DNA of 64,000 nucleotides from Nitrosomonas cryotolerans ATCC 49181 (GTDB lineage: Bacteria > Pseudomonadota > Gammaproteobacteria > Burkholderiales > Nitrosomonadaceae): positions 2,746,116 through 2,810,115 of the forward strand of contig NZ_FSRO01000001.1 in the NCBI RefSeq assembly GCF_900143275.1, given 5' to 3'. Shown piece after piece: positions 1 through 10,333 of the stretch (position 1 is the stretch's first letter; every line of letters begins with the position of its first letter). Below the pieces are notes generated by a model. That model ran no database searches, was not told the origin of the DNA, and saw nothing but the letters and a program-made list of their open reading frames with translations. A program made the translations under genes and the position numbers.

Positions 1-111
1 GTCGCACAGGATAATATTTTTGCTGTTCAGTTTCATCCGGAAAAGAGTCATGCATCCGGTTTAAGATTATTAAGCAATTTTGCGCAATGGACACCCAACT
101 TCAAAAACTAA
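1..111 (+). CDS. hisH: Imidazole glycerol phosphate synthase glutaminase subunit HisH (3' end only)
   Basis: The window opens inside this gene; the last 36 codons are visible and end with TAA at 109-111. The segment VQFHPEKS carries the His and Glu of the class I glutamine amidotransferase catalytic triad; the Cys lies upstream of the window. HisH makes ammonia from glutamine and channels it to HisF, which is encoded two genes downstream. The call rests on this motif plus the adjacent hisA and hisF. Confidence 0.9.
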   Translation, partial: VAQDNIFAVQFHPEKSHASGLRLLSNFAQWTPNFKN

Positions 112-186
112 CTGTTTATTTAAATTAACAAAAATGACCTTATTTATATCATCTGTCCATTATCAATCACCGATTCTAATTAAGCT

Positions 187-927
187 ATGCTGATTATTCC
201 CGCAATAGATCTCAAAGATGGACACTGTGTCCGGCTTAAGCAAGGCATCATGGATGATGCCACGATCTTTTCTGAAGATCCTGACAAAATGGCAGCACAC
301 TGGCTAAACCAGGGTGCACGACGACTCCATTTGGTTGATCTGAACGGTGCATTTGCCGGCAAACCACAAAACAAGTCATCTATTCTAAAAATTATTCAAA
401 CCATCGATAACAAAATTCCCATTCAACTGGGCGGTGGTATCCGTGATTTAGAAACTATCGAGCGTTATCTGGATAATGGCATTACTTATGTCATCATTGG
501 TACTGCTGCAATAAAAATACCCGGATTCCTCCACGATGCCTGCAATGCCTTTCCCGGCCATATTATGGTTGGACTCGATGCAAAGGATGGCAAGGTTGCG
601 GTCGATGGCTGGTCCAAGGTAACAGGCCATGATGTCATCGATCTGGCTAAGAAATTTGAAGGATATGGTGTTGAAGCTGTTATCTACACTGATATCGGGC
701 GAGATGGTATGCTCAGTGGCGTGAATATCAAGGCAACCGTTGCATTGGCCAGAGAACTCACCATTCCTGTTATCGCCAGCGGTGGAATTACCAATCTGGA
801 TGATGTCAGCACACTCTGCGAAATCGAACAAGAAGGTATCATGGGTGCGATAACCGGGCGGGCTATTTATGAAGGCTCGCTGGACTTCAAAGAAGCACAG
901 ATATTAGCCGACAAACGGGCTCAATAG
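187..927 (+). CDS. hisA: Phosphoribosylformimino-5-aminoimidazole carboxamide ribotide isomerase
   Basis: HisA opens the ribose ring of ProFAR to give PRFAR, the fourth step of histidine synthesis, in the cytoplasm. The 246-residue length is usual for this (beta/alpha)8 barrel. The general acid/base aspartates are visible at Asp8 (IPAIDLKDG) and in VGLDAKDG in the second half. The phosphate-binding segments GGGIRD and ASGGITN are also intact. It starts at ATG 187, 75 bp after hisH, and belongs to the histidine operon. Confidence 0.97.
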   Translation: MLIIPAIDLKDGHCVRLKQGIMDDATIFSEDPDKMAAHWLNQGARRLHLVDLNGAFAGKPQNKSSILKIIQTIDNKIPIQLGGGIRDLETIERYLDNGITYVIIGTAAIKIPGFLHDACNAFPGHIMVGLDAKDGKVAVDGWSKVTGHDVIDLAKKFEGYGVEAVIYTDIGRDGMLSGVNIKATVALARELTIPVIASGGITNLDDVSTLCEIEQEGIMGAITGRAIYEGSLDFKEAQILADKRAQ

Positions 928-1015
928 TATGCGATATAAAAGATCCGTTTTATTCACATTGACACTGTGCTCTTCATGCAATCAGATCACATCACAATAA
1001 CAACACTCTAATCTT

Positions 1016-1789
1016 ATGGGCCTCGCTAAACGTATTATTCCATGCCTGGATGTCACCAACGGACGCGTCGTTAAAGGCGTTAATTTTGTTGAGCTTCGAG
1101 ATACCGGTGATCCTGTCGAAATAGCCCGCCGATATGACGAACAAGGTGCCGATGAACTGACTTTTCTGGATATCACTGCCAGCTCTGATGATCGGGATCT
1201 GATTCTACATATTATTGAAGATGTTGCCGCTCAGATTTTCATTCCATTAACAGTCGGAGGTGGTGTCCGTCAGGTAGCCGATGTCCGCCGGTTACTAAAC
1301 GCGGGAGCCGACAAAGTCGGCATCAATACCGCTGCCGTACTCAATCCGCAACTGGTAGCGGATGCAGCAGATCATTATGGTGCACAATGTATTGTAGTTG
1401 CTATAGATGCCAAACAAGTCCATCATCAACATAACCCACCCCGCTGGGAAGTTTTTACACATGGCGGACGGAAAGCAACCGGCATCGATGCCATTGAGTG
1501 GGCGAAAAAAATGCAAACACTGGGGGCGGGCGAGCTGCTTCTGACCAGCATGGATAGAGACGGCACTCGTAACGGCTTCGATCTGGCACTCACCCGGGCC
1601 ATTTCCGATGCAGTGGATATACCCGTTATTGCCAGTGGCGGCGTTGGCAATCTGGATCATTTGGTCGATGGCATTCTGCAGGGTCATGCAGATGCCGTGT
1701 TAGCAGCCAGTATATTTCATTATGGAGAATATACCGTACAGCAGGCAAAACAATACATGGCACAGCATGATATTGAGGTACGACAATGA
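1016..1789 (+). CDS. hisF: Imidazole glycerol phosphate synthase cyclase subunit
   Basis: HisF uses ammonia from HisH to convert PRFAR into imidazole glycerol phosphate and AICAR. At 257 residues it has normal length. The N-terminus reads [10 protein letters not shown], with catalytic Asp12, and the second catalytic aspartate lies in VVAIDAKQ. The GGGVRQ and ASGGVGN phosphate loops of the barrel are present. The gap to hisA is 88 bp and to hisI 49 bp, so co-transcription with both is likely. Confidence 0.97.
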   Translation: MGLAKRIIPCLDVTNGRVVKGVNFVELRDTGDPVEIARRYDEQGADELTFLDITASSDDRDLILHIIEDVAAQIFIPLTVGGGVRQVADVRRLLNAGADKVGINTAAVLNPQLVADAADHYGAQCIVVAIDAKQVHHQHNPPRWEVFTHGGRKATGIDAIEWAKKMQTLGAGELLLTSMDRDGTRNGFDLALTRAISDAVDIPVIASGGVGNLDHLVDGILQGHADAVLAASIFHYGEYTVQQAKQYMAQHDIEVRQ

Positions 1790-1838
1790 TAATAGAACAA
1801 AACATTCAATCTTAACAACCCTACTCAAGTCTTAAATT

Positions 1839-2228
1839 ATGTCTACGCATTGGCTCAGCAAAATCAATTGGTCTGAAGATGGACTCGTGCCCGTAATCAC
1901 TCAAGAAGCGGGCAGTGGCAAAATATTAATGTTTGCCTGGATGAATCGTGAAGCCATTAAACTGACTGTCGAAATGGGCCAGGCAATCTATTGGTCCCGT
2001 ACTCGGAAAAAACTCTGGCACAAAGGAGAAGAATCGGGCCATGTTCAGAAAATAAAAGAGATTTATCTGGATTGTGACGAGGATGTATTATTACTGACGG
2101 TGGAACAAGTCGGGGGTATTGCCTGTCACACGGGAAGATACAGTTGTTTTTTTAACAAACTTGAGAATGATCAATGGATGATTATTGCGCCAGTACTCAA
2201 GGATCCCAAAAGCATCTACAACAAATGA
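1839..2228 (+). CDS. hisI: Phosphoribosyl-AMP cyclohydrolase
   Basis: HisI hydrolyses PR-AMP to ProFAR, the third step of the pathway. The protein has 129 residues, so this is the stand-alone form and not the HisIE fusion found in enterobacteria. The metal-binding segment is visible as DCDEDVL followed by [11 protein letters not shown]. Its TGA overlaps the ATG of hisE (ATGA at 2225-2228), which suggests translational coupling. Confidence 0.95.
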   Translation: MSTHWLSKINWSEDGLVPVITQEAGSGKILMFAWMNREAIKLTVEMGQAIYWSRTRKKLWHKGEESGHVQKIKEIYLDCDEDVLLLTVEQVGGIACHTGRYSCFFNKLENDQWMIIAPVLKDPKSIYNK

Positions 2229-2551
2229 TAGATGCGACTATTTTCCATCGTTTGGCGGAAACAATCGAGACACGAAAACAGGCGGATCCTGCCAGTTCGT
2301 ATGTAGCGAAGCTATTGCACGAGGGGCAAGATAAGATACTCAGAAAAATAGCGGAAGAATCTGCAGAGACCCTGCTGGCATCAAAGGATGGCGATGCTCA
2401 ACACGTCATACGCGAAATAGCCGACTTATGGTTTCATTGCCTGGTATTGCTTGCTCATCATGAAGTAAGTCCTGATGATGTGCTGAAAGAGCTACAAAAA
2501 CGTGAAGGTATTTCGGGAATCGATGAAAAAGCATCGCGGAAAATAGGATAA
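2225..2551 (+). CDS. hisE: Phosphoribosyl-ATP pyrophosphatase
   Basis: HisE removes pyrophosphate from PR-ATP, giving the substrate of HisI. The all-alpha MazG-like fold is indicated by the helix [18 protein letters not shown] and by [13 protein letters not shown], which hold the acidic Mg-binding residues. I chose the ATG at 2225 (108 residues), not the earlier in-frame ATG at 2174, because it overlaps the hisI stop as ATGA and matches the family N-terminus. The HIT gene follows after 4 bp. Confidence 0.93.
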   Translation: MIDATIFHRLAETIETRKQADPASSYVAKLLHEGQDKILRKIAEESAETLLASKDGDAQHVIREIADLWFHCLVLLAHHEVSPDDVLKELQKREGISGIDEKASRKIG

Positions 2552-2555
2552 ATTA

Positions 2556-2906
2556 ATGGATAGTTGTATATTCTGCAAAATTATTCAGGGTGAAATCCCG
2601 GCCAAAAAGCTATATGAGGATGAAGATGTGCTTGCTTTCAATGACATTCATCCAGCAGCACCGGTCCATATTTTATTGATACCAAAATTGCATATTGCTG
2701 CATTAACTGAGGTCGATGATATTCATCAGCGCCTATTAGGTAAGATGCTATTATTAACACCTCAACTGGCAAGCAAGCAGGGCTGCACAGATGGCTTCCG
2801 CACCATCATTAATACTGGACGCGTCGGTGGTCAGGAAGTTTTCCATCTGCATTTTCATATTATCGGAGGTAAGGAGCGCCTGCCTGTAATGATTCATCAC
2901 GGTTAG
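2556..2906 (+). CDS. HIT family nucleoside phosphoramidase (HinT-like)
   Basis: This is a cytoplasmic histidine-triad protein that hydrolyses purine nucleoside phosphoramidates. The N-terminal CIFCKI segment and the triad HLHFH near residue 100 identify the HinT branch. Length is 116 residues. It begins 4 bp after hisE and precedes tatA by about 30 bp, so it is probably co-transcribed with both; the his-HIT-tat order is common in proteobacteria. Confidence 0.93.
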   Translation: MDSCIFCKIIQGEIPAKKLYEDEDVLAFNDIHPAAPVHILLIPKLHIAALTEVDDIHQRLLGKMLLLTPQLASKQGCTDGFRTIINTGRVGGQEVFHLHFHIIGGKERLPVMIHHG

Positions 2907-2936
2907 GTTAAGCTGTTTCATGTTAAGGAGTAAGTG

Positions 2937-3164
2937 ATGGGCACATTCAGTATTTGGCATTGGCTGGTTGTTCTGGCGATTGTGATTCTCGTATTCGGCA
3001 CCAAAAAACTGCGTAACCTCGGAGGTGATTTAGGCAGTGCCGTAAAAGGCTTCAAAGAAGGAATCAAAGAATCAGAAACCGAGAACACATCGCCCCCGCC
3101 CTCACAAATTAACGGGCAGCCCATAGAAGGCGAAATTAAGGAAAAAACACACACCAAAGTTTGA
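2937..3164 (+). CDS. tatA: Sec-independent translocase subunit TatA
   Basis: TatA forms the pore-like multimer of the twin-arginine translocase. The 75-residue protein has one N-terminal membrane helix (about residues 5-20), an FGTKKL hinge, then an amphipathic helix [13 protein letters not shown] and an acidic tail. I start it at ATG 2937, seven bases after the AAGGAG at 2925-2930; a GTG directly before it is less well spaced. tatB and tatC follow. Confidence 0.94.
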   Translation: MGTFSIWHWLVVLAIVILVFGTKKLRNLGGDLGSAVKGFKEGIKESETENTSPPPSQINGQPIEGEIKEKTHTKV

Positions 3165-3248
3165 TACCCGCGGTGACAGTCCTCCCCACAATCAGGCACA
3201 TCACAATCTGGCCAGCTGTTATAGTGATACTATTTATACTACAATCCA

Positions 3249-3650
3249 ATGTTTGATATCAGTTTTACAGAAATACTGATCATCTCAATTGTTGCATTGA
3301 TCGTTATCGGTCCAGAACGACTCCCTAAAGTTGCTCGTACACTTGGACATTTACTGGGGCGTGTCCGACGTTACGTTGGCAACGTAAGAAATGATATTCA
3401 AAGCGAGATAAAACTGGAGGAATTAAAAAACCTGCATGCATCCATGCAGGAAACAGCACAGACACTTGAAAATTCAATGCGACAGGAAATGGACCAACTA
3501 AAATCAGCCGTTGAAGCTGCTGATCAAGAAACCCAGGTTACAGCATCGCCACCTACCACCGATGTGAAAGCTGGCATGACTGAGCAGCAACCGACATTGG
3601 AAACAGATGCATCAAAGAAACATGATACCCTTGAAAAGGAAAACAAATAA
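3249..3650 (+). CDS. tatB: Sec-independent translocase subunit TatB
   Basis: TatB works with TatC as the receptor for twin-arginine signal peptides. The N-terminal helix and hinge read FDISFTEILII and VIGPERLPKVAR; the GPERLP motif separates TatB from TatA. A long amphipathic, probably coiled region follows (about residues 25-90), then a hydrophilic Thr/Glu/Lys-rich tail. Length 133. It lies between tatA and tatC. Confidence 0.95.
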   Translation: MFDISFTEILIISIVALIVIGPERLPKVARTLGHLLGRVRRYVGNVRNDIQSEIKLEELKNLHASMQETAQTLENSMRQEMDQLKSAVEAADQETQVTASPPTTDVKAGMTEQQPTLETDASKKHDTLEKENK

Positions 3651-3718
3651 TCCTCAAATAGGCCTTTTCTAATCAATCCAGATGCCCGTTAAACACACAA
3701 TCCATTTTCTTCCTCTTT

Positions 3719-4534
3719 ATGAGCATTGAAGGCACCTTTGTTTCACATCTGGTGGAATTACGCGCCAGAATAATACGTATAATCAGCGGGCTCATGATCG
3801 GGTTCTTGCCTTGTGCTTTCTATGCACGAGAACTATATACCCTACTCGCCCAGCCTCTTTTGGAGAAGCTGCCGCAGGGCGGACAAATGATTGCGACCGA
3901 TGTCGCCACACCCTTTTTTGTACCGATGAAAGTAGCCATGATGGTGGCTTTTCTGATTACGTTACCCCATACACTCTATCAGGTCTGGGCTTTTGTTGCA
4001 CCCGGACTTTATTCCCATGAAAAACGGCTAGCCCTGCCCCTCGTTGTTGCGAGTAGCCTGCTGTTCTTTTTTGGAATGGCATTTGCTTATCTTGCTGCGC
4101 TGCCGCTGGTATTCGAGTTTATTACCTACTTTGCACCAGAAGGGGTTGCGGTCATGACGGATATCGATAAATACCTCAATTTCGTTTTATCTATGTTTCT
4201 TGCTTTTGGCATTACTTTTGAAGTACCGGTATTTGTCGTGGTACTCGCTAGAACCGGCATCATCACAATCAAGAAGCTAAAAGAGATACGTCATTATGTT
4301 CTGGTCGGGGCATTTGTCATTGGCGCAATTTTCACACCGCCTGACGTTATTTCGCAGTTTATGCTGGCTGTTCCCCTTTACCTGCTTTATGAGCTGGGCA
4401 TCTTTATCACTGTTTTTTTAATGAAAGAGCATAAAAAAACAACGCAATCCAATCAAGTGGCACAATCTCAAGAAAATCAGCATAGGAAACCGGAGAAAAC
4501 TGATCCTAAAGAGGAAAAAAGTATGGATTCATGA
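3719..4534 (+). CDS. tatC: Sec-independent translocase subunit TatC
   Basis: TatC is the polytopic core of the Tat receptor. The conserved N-terminal FVSHLVELRARI and about six membrane helices are visible, including YQVWAFVAPGLY with the conserved APGL. The 271-residue length includes a C-terminal hydrophilic tail of about 35 residues rich in Lys, Glu and Gln. A possible client, the twin-arginine protein at 44387-44971, is in this window. An IS remnant begins 25 bp after the stop. Confidence 0.96.
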   Translation: MSIEGTFVSHLVELRARIIRIISGLMIGFLPCAFYARELYTLLAQPLLEKLPQGGQMIATDVATPFFVPMKVAMMVAFLITLPHTLYQVWAFVAPGLYSHEKRLALPLVVASSLLFFFGMAFAYLAALPLVFEFITYFAPEGVAVMTDIDKYLNFVLSMFLAFGITFEVPVFVVVLARTGIITIKKLKEIRHYVLVGAFVIGAIFTPPDVISQFMLAVPLYLLYELGIFITVFLMKEHKKTTQSNQVAQSQENQHRKPEKTDPKEEKSMDS

Positions 4535-4558
4535 ACTTTCTGTAAAAAAAAGAACACT

Positions 4559-4923
4559 TTGACATCCTCCCCTTCCTAAACGAAGGGGATTCCTAGCGAC
4601 TTATTAAGCCGTTAAGAGTAGGTTTGTATTGCTACTGCCTACTGGTTCCTGCTTCTTAGACGAAACTAACGTTTCAACTCCACAGGCTAACAAGCGATGT
4701 CCTCGCTCAAGTACATTCAAGGCACCTACCAAGTCGGCATTGGCTTTAAATCGACATTCTGTACATTCAAAAGCACTAAGACTGCTGCATAACTGTGTTT
4801 TTAAGCTGTTCTGATTACTTGTAGCATTGATAAATCAAACACTTAAAAATCTTGCCCAACCCGAGATAATCAGTTATGCAGCGGTCTTGCACTTTGGATT
4901 TTGCGATTGTCACGACTAATATG
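4559..4923 (-). mobile_element. IS605-type element remnant (3' end of tnpB plus right end)
   Basis: The sequence from TTGACATCC at 4559 matches, almost base for base, the tnpB-side end of the three full elements at 19123, 25616 and 37200, including the hairpin CCCCTTC-ctaaac-GAAGGGG and the codons for the last 70 or so TnpB residues (ending NLLLTA). Similarity stops near 4923, so only the tnpB 3' end survives; tnpA and the other end are gone. The remnant is further split by a small inserted element at 4778-4888. Confidence 0.88.
4778..4888. mobile_element. 111-bp MITE inserted in the tnpB remnant
   Basis: Relative to the intact tnpB copies, 111 bp are inserted here. The insert starts AAGACTGCTGCATAACTG (4778-4795) and ends CAGTTATGCAGCGGTCTT (4871-4888); these are inverted repeats of 18 bp with one mismatch. 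The 5 bp GCACT occurs on both sides (4773-4777 and 4889-4893) but once in the intact copies, so it is a target-site duplication. No coding capacity. The ends recall IS5-group termini, but the parent IS is not in this window. Confidence 0.85.
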
Positions 4924-5020
4924 ACTAAAGGGATCTCAACTCATCATCATAAGAAACATTCTATGAACATGTAATTTCTGCCGATTATTATATTGAGATC
5001 TAATTAAAAGGCGATCAACC

Positions 5021-5644
5021 ATGTCAAATAGCCGTGAACAAACAAGTTCTACAGCAAGCAGATTTTTCCTGCCAACCATGCATCAAATTTATATTACCGC
5101 CGGATTGATCATTCTGATCTGGAGCTTATCTTCGAATCATGCGCTTGCTCAATCCAGATCACTCAGTAGCAAGATGACACATACCACAGTTGAAAGCAAT
5201 ACACAGCCACTCGCCATTCTCGAGAGATACGATACAATCGCCATACCGATACCCATGCCCAAGCCTGATCCAGACATGTCCGTTCGGGCTATTCATCGGA
5301 TTGGTACCGCATTCAAAGCCAGGAGTAGCATCAGTATCAAAAGTACCGATGCCGGCATCATTCCTCGGCACTATCCAACATCAGGATGTACTACTCACTG
5401 TGGCAGCATTGATTTTATAACGCAAGGTACAGGTCTGAATGCCATCGCGGCAGGCGTTATCGGTGGCACCATCGCCCGAAAAATCGGCAGACCGGATTCA
5501 CATCCGCATACTACAAATTATTATGATGCCGACGTTATCATGCGGGATAGTACACAAACCACCATTGCATTGCCAGACAGCCCGGATTTTCGAAGGGGAG
5601 ACAGGGTAAAGCGAATTGATAATATGTTCGCACCTGATTATTAA
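5021..5644 (+). CDS. Envelope protein with glycine-zipper segment (SlyB/17-kDa antigen-like)
   Basis: The protein has 207 residues. An N-terminal hydrophobic stretch at about residues 24-43, ending HALAQ, looks like a signal peptide or anchor preceded by an unusually long polar leader. Near residues 140-155 the segment AIAAGVIGGTIARKIG is a glycine-zipper pattern typical of SlyB/Rickettsia 17-kDa proteins, and the C-terminal FRRGDRVKRIDN resembles the RVGDRVRV segment of that family. No lipobox Cys is evident. Function is unknown; a role in outer-membrane integrity is inference from the family. Confidence 0.6.
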   Translation: MSNSREQTSSTASRFFLPTMHQIYITAGLIILIWSLSSNHALAQSRSLSSKMTHTTVESNTQPLAILERYDTIAIPIPMPKPDPDMSVRAIHRIGTAFKARSSISIKSTDAGIIPRHYPTSGCTTHCGSIDFITQGTGLNAIAAGVIGGTIARKIGRPDSHPHTTNYYDADVIMRDSTQTTIALPDSPDFRRGDRVKRIDNMFAPDY

Positions 5645-5766
5645 TTATCTTGTGCCATATCCCCAGATTGATATCTGTCTCAATTTTATTATCAACTTAC
5701 AACTTCTCCATTCGGACGGCCACATTATATCGATTCACAAAAGCCTTTAAAGCGCATAAAAGATGA

Positions 5767-5793
5767 TTGACATATACCCTATGGGGGTATAAA
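5767..5793 (+). promoter_or_regulatory. Promoter with CsoR-type operator upstream of copA
   Basis: TTGACA at 5767-5772 is a good -35 box. The inverted repeat ATACCC-tatgg-GGGTAT (5774-5790) follows at once and reaches a TATAAA-like -10 at 5788-5793. The C-run/G-run dyad with flanking AT is the form of site bound by CsoR-family copper repressors, one of which is encoded at 8501. Binding here would block polymerase until Cu(I) releases the repressor. Confidence 0.7.
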
Positions 5794-5823
5794 TTAACTC
5801 TATTGCTTATTAAGGAGGCAGCC

Positions 5824-8226
5824 ATGAATTCCCAGGTTCTCAAGCAAATTGAATTACCCATTGAAGGCATGACCTGTGCTGCCTGCGCCATCCGCATTGA
5901 GAAGAATCTGAATAAACTACCCAGTGTTCAGGCTGCCGTCAATTTCGCGAATGAAAGAGCACGCGTCCATTATGACGATACACAAATCGAAAGCGATCAA
6001 TTAGTCAATGCAATCGAAAAAGCCGGCTTTCACATTACGCCTCAGTCTATACAACTGCAAATTGGCAAAATGACCTGCGCCGCTTGTGGAGGGCAGATTG
6101 AAAAAGTGCTGCAACAATTACCCGGCGTCAAAACTGCAACCGTCAACGTAGCAACAGAGATTGCGACGATCCACTTTATACCCGGGTTGATTACGGTCGA
6201 TCATTTAATCAATGCCGTTATGCAAACAGGCTATGATGCCAGTCCAATCAGCGAGACCAGCCGCTCTGAGGAAAAAAATCGGCGCCTGGCTGCCTATCAT
6301 GCAGAACGCCGCATGTTCTGGATTTCTGCTGCCCTCACTTTGCCATTAGTCCTGCAAATGGGCGCAATGTTCTCTGGTAACGGGATGGATATGGATGTTC
6401 TGCCGCGGTGGGTGCAATGGCTATTGGCCACACCCGTTCAATTCTGGATCGGCCGACGCTTCTATATTGGTGGATGGCATGCTCTGCGTGGTGGCGGTGC
6501 TAATATGGATGTACTGGTTGCGCTAGGCACCAGCATGGCTTATTTCTTCAGTGCAGTGGTCACATTGTTTGCACTGAATCAGCATGTTTATTTTGAAGCA
6601 AGTGCCGCCATTATTACGCTCGTTCTGCTTGGAAAATTAATGGAGGCACGCGCCAAAGGTAAAACATCCGAAGCAATTGAGGCATTGATCAGGCTACAGC
6701 CTAAAACCGCTAGAATAGAACGAGATGGGGAGATACTTGAGGTACCTGCCAGCAGCTTACAAGTAAACGATCTCTTTATTGTGCGTCCGGGTGAGAATCT
6801 ACCGGTGGATGGCGTTGTTATCGAAGGCATGTCCAGCGTCAATGAATCCATGCTGACAGGTGAGAGCTTACCCGTCAGCAAGCAAGCGGGCGCAGCTGTT
6901 TACGCGGCTACCCTCAATCAACAAGGCCTGCTCAAATGCCGCGCAACCAGCGTAGGTGCAGATACTCAACTGGCAGCTATTATTCATCTGGTAGAAGAAG
7001 CACAAGGTTCCAAAGCACCCATTCAGCGTATGGCCGATTCTATCTCAGGCATTTTTGTACCCATAGTGGTCGCAATCAGCATTTTAACCCTGGGCATGAC
7101 ATGGTGGCTGGTCGGTAATTTTGTTCCGGCATTGATCAATGCGGTCGCGGTTCTCGTCATTGCCTGCCCCTGTGCGCTGGGATTAGCCACGCCGACAGCC
7201 ATTATGGTGGGAACAGGGCGCGGCGCACAAATAGGTGTGCTGGTTAAAAATGCCGCTGCGCTGGAACACGCCGAAAAAATACAAGTTGTCATTGTCGACA
7301 AGACTGGCACTCTCACGGAGGGTAAACCGGAAGTCACCGATATCGTTCCCGCCGAATCAGTCACTACACACGATTTGTTACAAATTGCAGCCAACCTGGA
7401 ACAAGGGTCTGAACATCCACTGGCCAGAGCAGTCCTTGAAAGCGCTCGCAAAATGACGATCTCACCACAGTCAATTCACGATTTTTCTGCCATAGCAGGC
7501 AGGGGTGTTACTGCGCGTATGCAGGATTCCGAATACTTGCTGGGCTCTCCCAGGTTTCTGTCAGAACGGAATATCAACATGGACCATAAACAAATCGCGC
7601 TCCTTCAGGCTGAAGGCAAAACGGTTATTGGCGTGGCAATCATTTCTGATAGCAGATCTGAGATACTGGGGTATCTGGCAATAGCTGATCGTTTACGGGA
7701 TACATCCATACAGGCTGTAAAAAAATTGCAATCCATGGGCATTGAGGTAGTGATGCTGACCGGCGATAATGCGGCGACTGCGGACGCCATTGCCAAACGG
7801 ACAGGCATCACCACTTATCGTGCAGAGGTGTTGCCTGAAGATAAAGCGTCTGAGGTCATGAGAATGAAGGCCAACGGTAAATTCACCGGAATGGTAGGTG
7901 ATGGTATCAACGATGCACCTGCATTGGCTGCCGCTGATGTCAGTTTTGCCATTGGCGCCGGTTCTGATGTCGCCATTGAAGCGGCCGACATCACGCTGAT
8001 ACGCAATGACCTGATGAGCGTGGCAGATGCTATTTCCCTCTCTCGTGCCACATTGAGTAAAATCCGCCAGAACTTATTCTTTGCCTTTGTCTATAACACC
8101 CTGGGCATTCCATTGGCGGCCGTGGGTTTGCTCAATCCAGTCATAGCAGGTGCAGCCATGGCCATGAGTTCAGTATCCGTCGTCAGTAATTCACTATTAT
8201 TAAAACGATGGCAAGCAAATCGCTAA
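5824..8226 (+). CDS. copA: Cu(I)-exporting P1B-type ATPase
   Basis: This 800-residue inner-membrane pump exports Cu(I) using ATP. Two N-terminal heavy-metal domains each carry CAAC (residues 18-21 and 85-88). The transmembrane metal motif CPC is at about 448-450, the phosphorylated Asp in DKTGT at about 492, and the hinge [10 protein letters not shown] near residue 700. I start at ATG 5824 because AAGGAGG (5812-5818) precedes it; an upstream in-frame extension to 5767 would run through the promoter. copZ and csoR follow on the same strand. Confidence 0.96.
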   Translation: MNSQVLKQIELPIEGMTCAACAIRIEKNLNKLPSVQAAVNFANERARVHYDDTQIESDQLVNAIEKAGFHITPQSIQLQIGKMTCAACGGQIEKVLQQLPGVKTATVNVATEIATIHFIPGLITVDHLINAVMQTGYDASPISETSRSEEKNRRLAAYHAERRMFWISAALTLPLVLQMGAMFSGNGMDMDVLPRWVQWLLATPVQFWIGRRFYIGGWHALRGGGANMDVLVALGTSMAYFFSAVVTLFALNQHVYFEASAAIITLVLLGKLMEARAKGKTSEAIEALIRLQPKTARIERDGEILEVPASSLQVNDLFIVRPGENLPVDGVVIEGMSSVNESMLTGESLPVSKQAGAAVYAATLNQQGLLKCRATSVGADTQLAAIIHLVEEAQGSKAPIQRMADSISGIFVPIVVAISILTLGMTWWLVGNFVPALINAVAVLVIACPCALGLATPTAIMVGTGRGAQIGVLVKNAAALEHAEKIQVVIVDKTGTLTEGKPEVTDIVPAESVTTHDLLQIAANLEQGSEHPLARAVLESARKMTISPQSIHDFSAIAGRGVTARMQDSEYLLGSPRFLSERNINMDHKQIALLQAEGKTVIGVAIISDSRSEILGYLAIADRLRDTSIQAVKKLQSMGIEVVMLTGDNAATADAIAKRTGITTYRAEVLPEDKASEVMRMKANGKFTGMVGDGINDAPALAAADVSFAIGAGSDVAIEAADITLIRNDLMSVADAISLSRATLSKIRQNLFFAFVYNTLGIPLAAVGLLNPVIAGAAMAMSSVSVVSNSLLLKRWQANR

Positions 8227-8271
8227 AATATTTTTTCAATTAAAATCTATCTAGTTAAAGGATCATACCCA

Positions 8272-8487
8272 ATGATACAAACAACCCTCATTAAAATAGG
8301 CGGCATGACCTGTATGGGCTGTGTCAAAAGCATACAAACTATACTCGACGGAACGTCAGGTATAAATCAAGTCGAAATTTCACTGGATCAAGCACTCGCC
8401 ACAATCCAACATGACCCAGCAATAGTCGACGTAGATCAACTTAAAGCAATTATTGAAGATACCGGTTTTGAAATCATCAACGAATAA
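8272..8487 (+). CDS. copZ: Copper chaperone (heavy-metal-associated domain)
   Basis: This is a 71-residue single heavy-metal domain with the Cu-binding motif GMTCMGC near the N-terminus and the usual beta-alpha-beta-beta-alpha-beta length. CopZ-type proteins carry Cu(I) in the cytosol to CopA and to the CsoR repressor. It lies 45 bp after copA and 13 bp before csoR, which supports a single copper operon. Confidence 0.92.
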   Translation: MIQTTLIKIGGMTCMGCVKSIQTILDGTSGINQVEISLDQALATIQHDPAIVDVDQLKAIIEDTGFEIINE

Positions 8488-8500
8488 AGAGTTACATCGC

Positions 8501-8779
8501 ATGCCTGATATCGTTACACAACCGAATAAAGAAACACTGATTAAACGTCTTAACCGTATCGAGGGGCAAGTCCGTGGCGTCACCAAAATGATTACAGAAG
8601 ATCGTTATTGTGTCGATGTGCTCAATCAGATTTCTGCACTACAATCTGCGTTAGATGCTGTTGCCATGCAGTTACTGGAGAATCATACGCATGGTTGTAT
8701 GCAAACAGCAATTAAATCAGGCAATGGGGACGCCGCAATCGCTGAAATGATGGCAATAATCAGAAAATTTGCTCGATAA
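8501..8779 (+). CDS. csoR: CsoR-family copper-sensing transcriptional repressor
   Basis: This is a 92-residue all-helical repressor of the CsoR/RcnR/FrmR family, marked by [16 protein letters not shown]. The Cys-His-Cys copper site is present as Cys in RYCVDV and His/Cys in ENHTHGCM. I start at ATG 8501, 13 bp after copZ; the frame is open further upstream into copZ but that part has no family similarity. It probably binds the dyad before copA and so controls its own operon. Confidence 0.88.
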   Translation: MPDIVTQPNKETLIKRLNRIEGQVRGVTKMITEDRYCVDVLNQISALQSALDAVAMQLLENHTHGCMQTAIKSGNGDAAIAEMMAIIRKFAR

Positions 8780-8852
8780 CGATAATATTGCTCACAATAC
8801 AACGCATATTATAATTAATTATTCAATCGCTGAAATATTCGATATTTCCCTT

Positions 8853-10292
8853 TTATTCTGCCAATTTCTTTTTTAGAATCATGCTGACTTGCGCAGGATT
8901 CGCTTTTCCTTTGGTTGCCTTCATGACTTGCCCAACGAGCGAATTGAAGGCTTTCTCTTTCCCACTACGATAATCCATTACTTGCTGTAGATTAGCTATT
9001 AAAACTGCATCCACACACCCTTCAATCTCGCTGTCACCCAAAATCTGCTTCAAGCCTTTTGCTTCGATAATTGCGTCGGCATGCCCCCCCTCCTCACCAT
9101 TCCACATGCAATCAAATACACTTTTGGCCGCTTTTCCTGAAATGGTGCCATCACTGATACGCAGCAGCAATGCGGCAAGTTGTGTCGGATTAATCGGGCA
9201 AGCCGTTATCTCAACGCCATCCCGATTTTGCCGAGCACTGATCTCGCCCATAATCCAGTTAGCGCAGAGTTTGGCTTGTGCCGGTAACAGTTTTACCGTA
9301 CTTTCAAAAAAGTCCGCCATTTCTCGGGTTGCAGTCAGTAGCGTTGCATCATATATAGAAAGACAAAATTCTGTTACATAGCGATTACGTCGAGCCTCTG
9401 GTAATTCCGGTAGCGTTGCCTCTATTTCACGAATCCAGGCTGTGGATATTTCAAGTGGCAGCAAATCTGGATCAGGAAAATAGCGATAATCATTAGCATC
9501 TTCTTTACTGCGCATGGTACGTGTTTCGTTTTTATGCGAATCATAGAGTCGCGTTTCCTGACGTATGCTTCCACCTTCCTCCAGAATCTCGATTTGTCGC
9601 CTGGCTTCATAATCAATCGCCTTCTCAAGAAAACGGAATGAGTTAAGATTCTTAATCTCACAACGTGTACCCAGTTTATCCGAACCGTGCGGGCGCACTG
9701 ATACATTAGCATCGCATCGGAATGATCCTTCCTGCATATTGCCATCACAAATCCCGATCCAGCGTACCAATGCGTGCAATGTTTTGGCATAGACAACAGC
9801 CTCCGCGCTGCCACGGATATCGGGTTCTGAAACAATCTCTAACAGTGGCGTACCTGCCCGATTCAGATCAATTCCACTCATGCCATGAAAATCTTCATGC
9901 AATGACTTGCCGGCATCTTCTTCCAAATGTGCCCGAGTCAGGCGTATTACTCTCTCAGTTTCACCCACTTGAATCTTGACATGGCCACCACTGACGATCG
10001 GTAACTCAAATTGACTGATCTGATAGCCTTTAGGTAAGTCGGGATAAAAATAGTTTTTGCGCGCAAAAATTGAAGGCGAATTAATCTTTGCCCCCACCGC
10101 GAGCGCAAATTTAATTGCGCGTTCGACGGCGCCACGATTCAGTACTGGCAGAACACCCGGCAACGCCAAATCCACCGCACAAGCCTGGCTATTGGGGATC
10201 GCTCCATATGCCGTCGAAGCACTTGAAAAAATTTTTGATTGTGTCGAAAGTTGCGTATGCACTTCAAGACCAATGACAATTTCCCACTGCAT
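8853..10292 (-). CDS. gatB: Asp-tRNA(Asn)/Glu-tRNA(Gln) amidotransferase subunit B
   Basis: GatB binds misacylated Glu-tRNA(Gln) or Asp-tRNA(Asn) and activates its side chain for amidation with ammonia from GatA. The protein has 479 residues and starts [15 protein letters not shown], a hallmark of the family. The C-terminal YqeY-like tRNA-binding domain ends in [14 protein letters not shown]. It is the third gene of a minus-strand gatC-gatA-gatB operon, 41 bp after gatA, and ends 73 bp from csoR, which runs towards it. Confidence 0.97.
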   Translation of the reverse strand: MQWEIVIGLEVHTQLSTQSKIFSSASTAYGAIPNSQACAVDLALPGVLPVLNRGAVERAIKFALAVGAKINSPSIFARKNYFYPDLPKGYQISQFELPIVSGGHVKIQVGETERVIRLTRAHLEEDAGKSLHEDFHGMSGIDLNRAGTPLLEIVSEPDIRGSAEAVVYAKTLHALVRWIGICDGNMQEGSFRCDANVSVRPHGSDKLGTRCEIKNLNSFRFLEKAIDYEARRQIEILEEGGSIRQETRLYDSHKNETRTMRSKEDANDYRYFPDPDLLPLEISTAWIREIEATLPELPEARRNRYVTEFCLSIYDATLLTATREMADFFESTVKLLPAQAKLCANWIMGEISARQNRDGVEITACPINPTQLAALLLRISDGTISGKAAKSVFDCMWNGEEGGHADAIIEAKGLKQILGDSEIEGCVDAVLIANLQQVMDYRSGKEKAFNSLVGQVMKATKGKANPAQVSMILKKKLAE

Positions 10293-10333
10293 GGTTTATT
10301 TTCCGAACAAGATTATATTAAGAGATTCAGAAC

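Noticed and set aside
4629..4814. Plus-strand frame over the IS remnant, repeated in all full copies
   Set aside because: It is the antisense shadow of the tnpB 3' end; its conservation reflects IS copy number, not selection.
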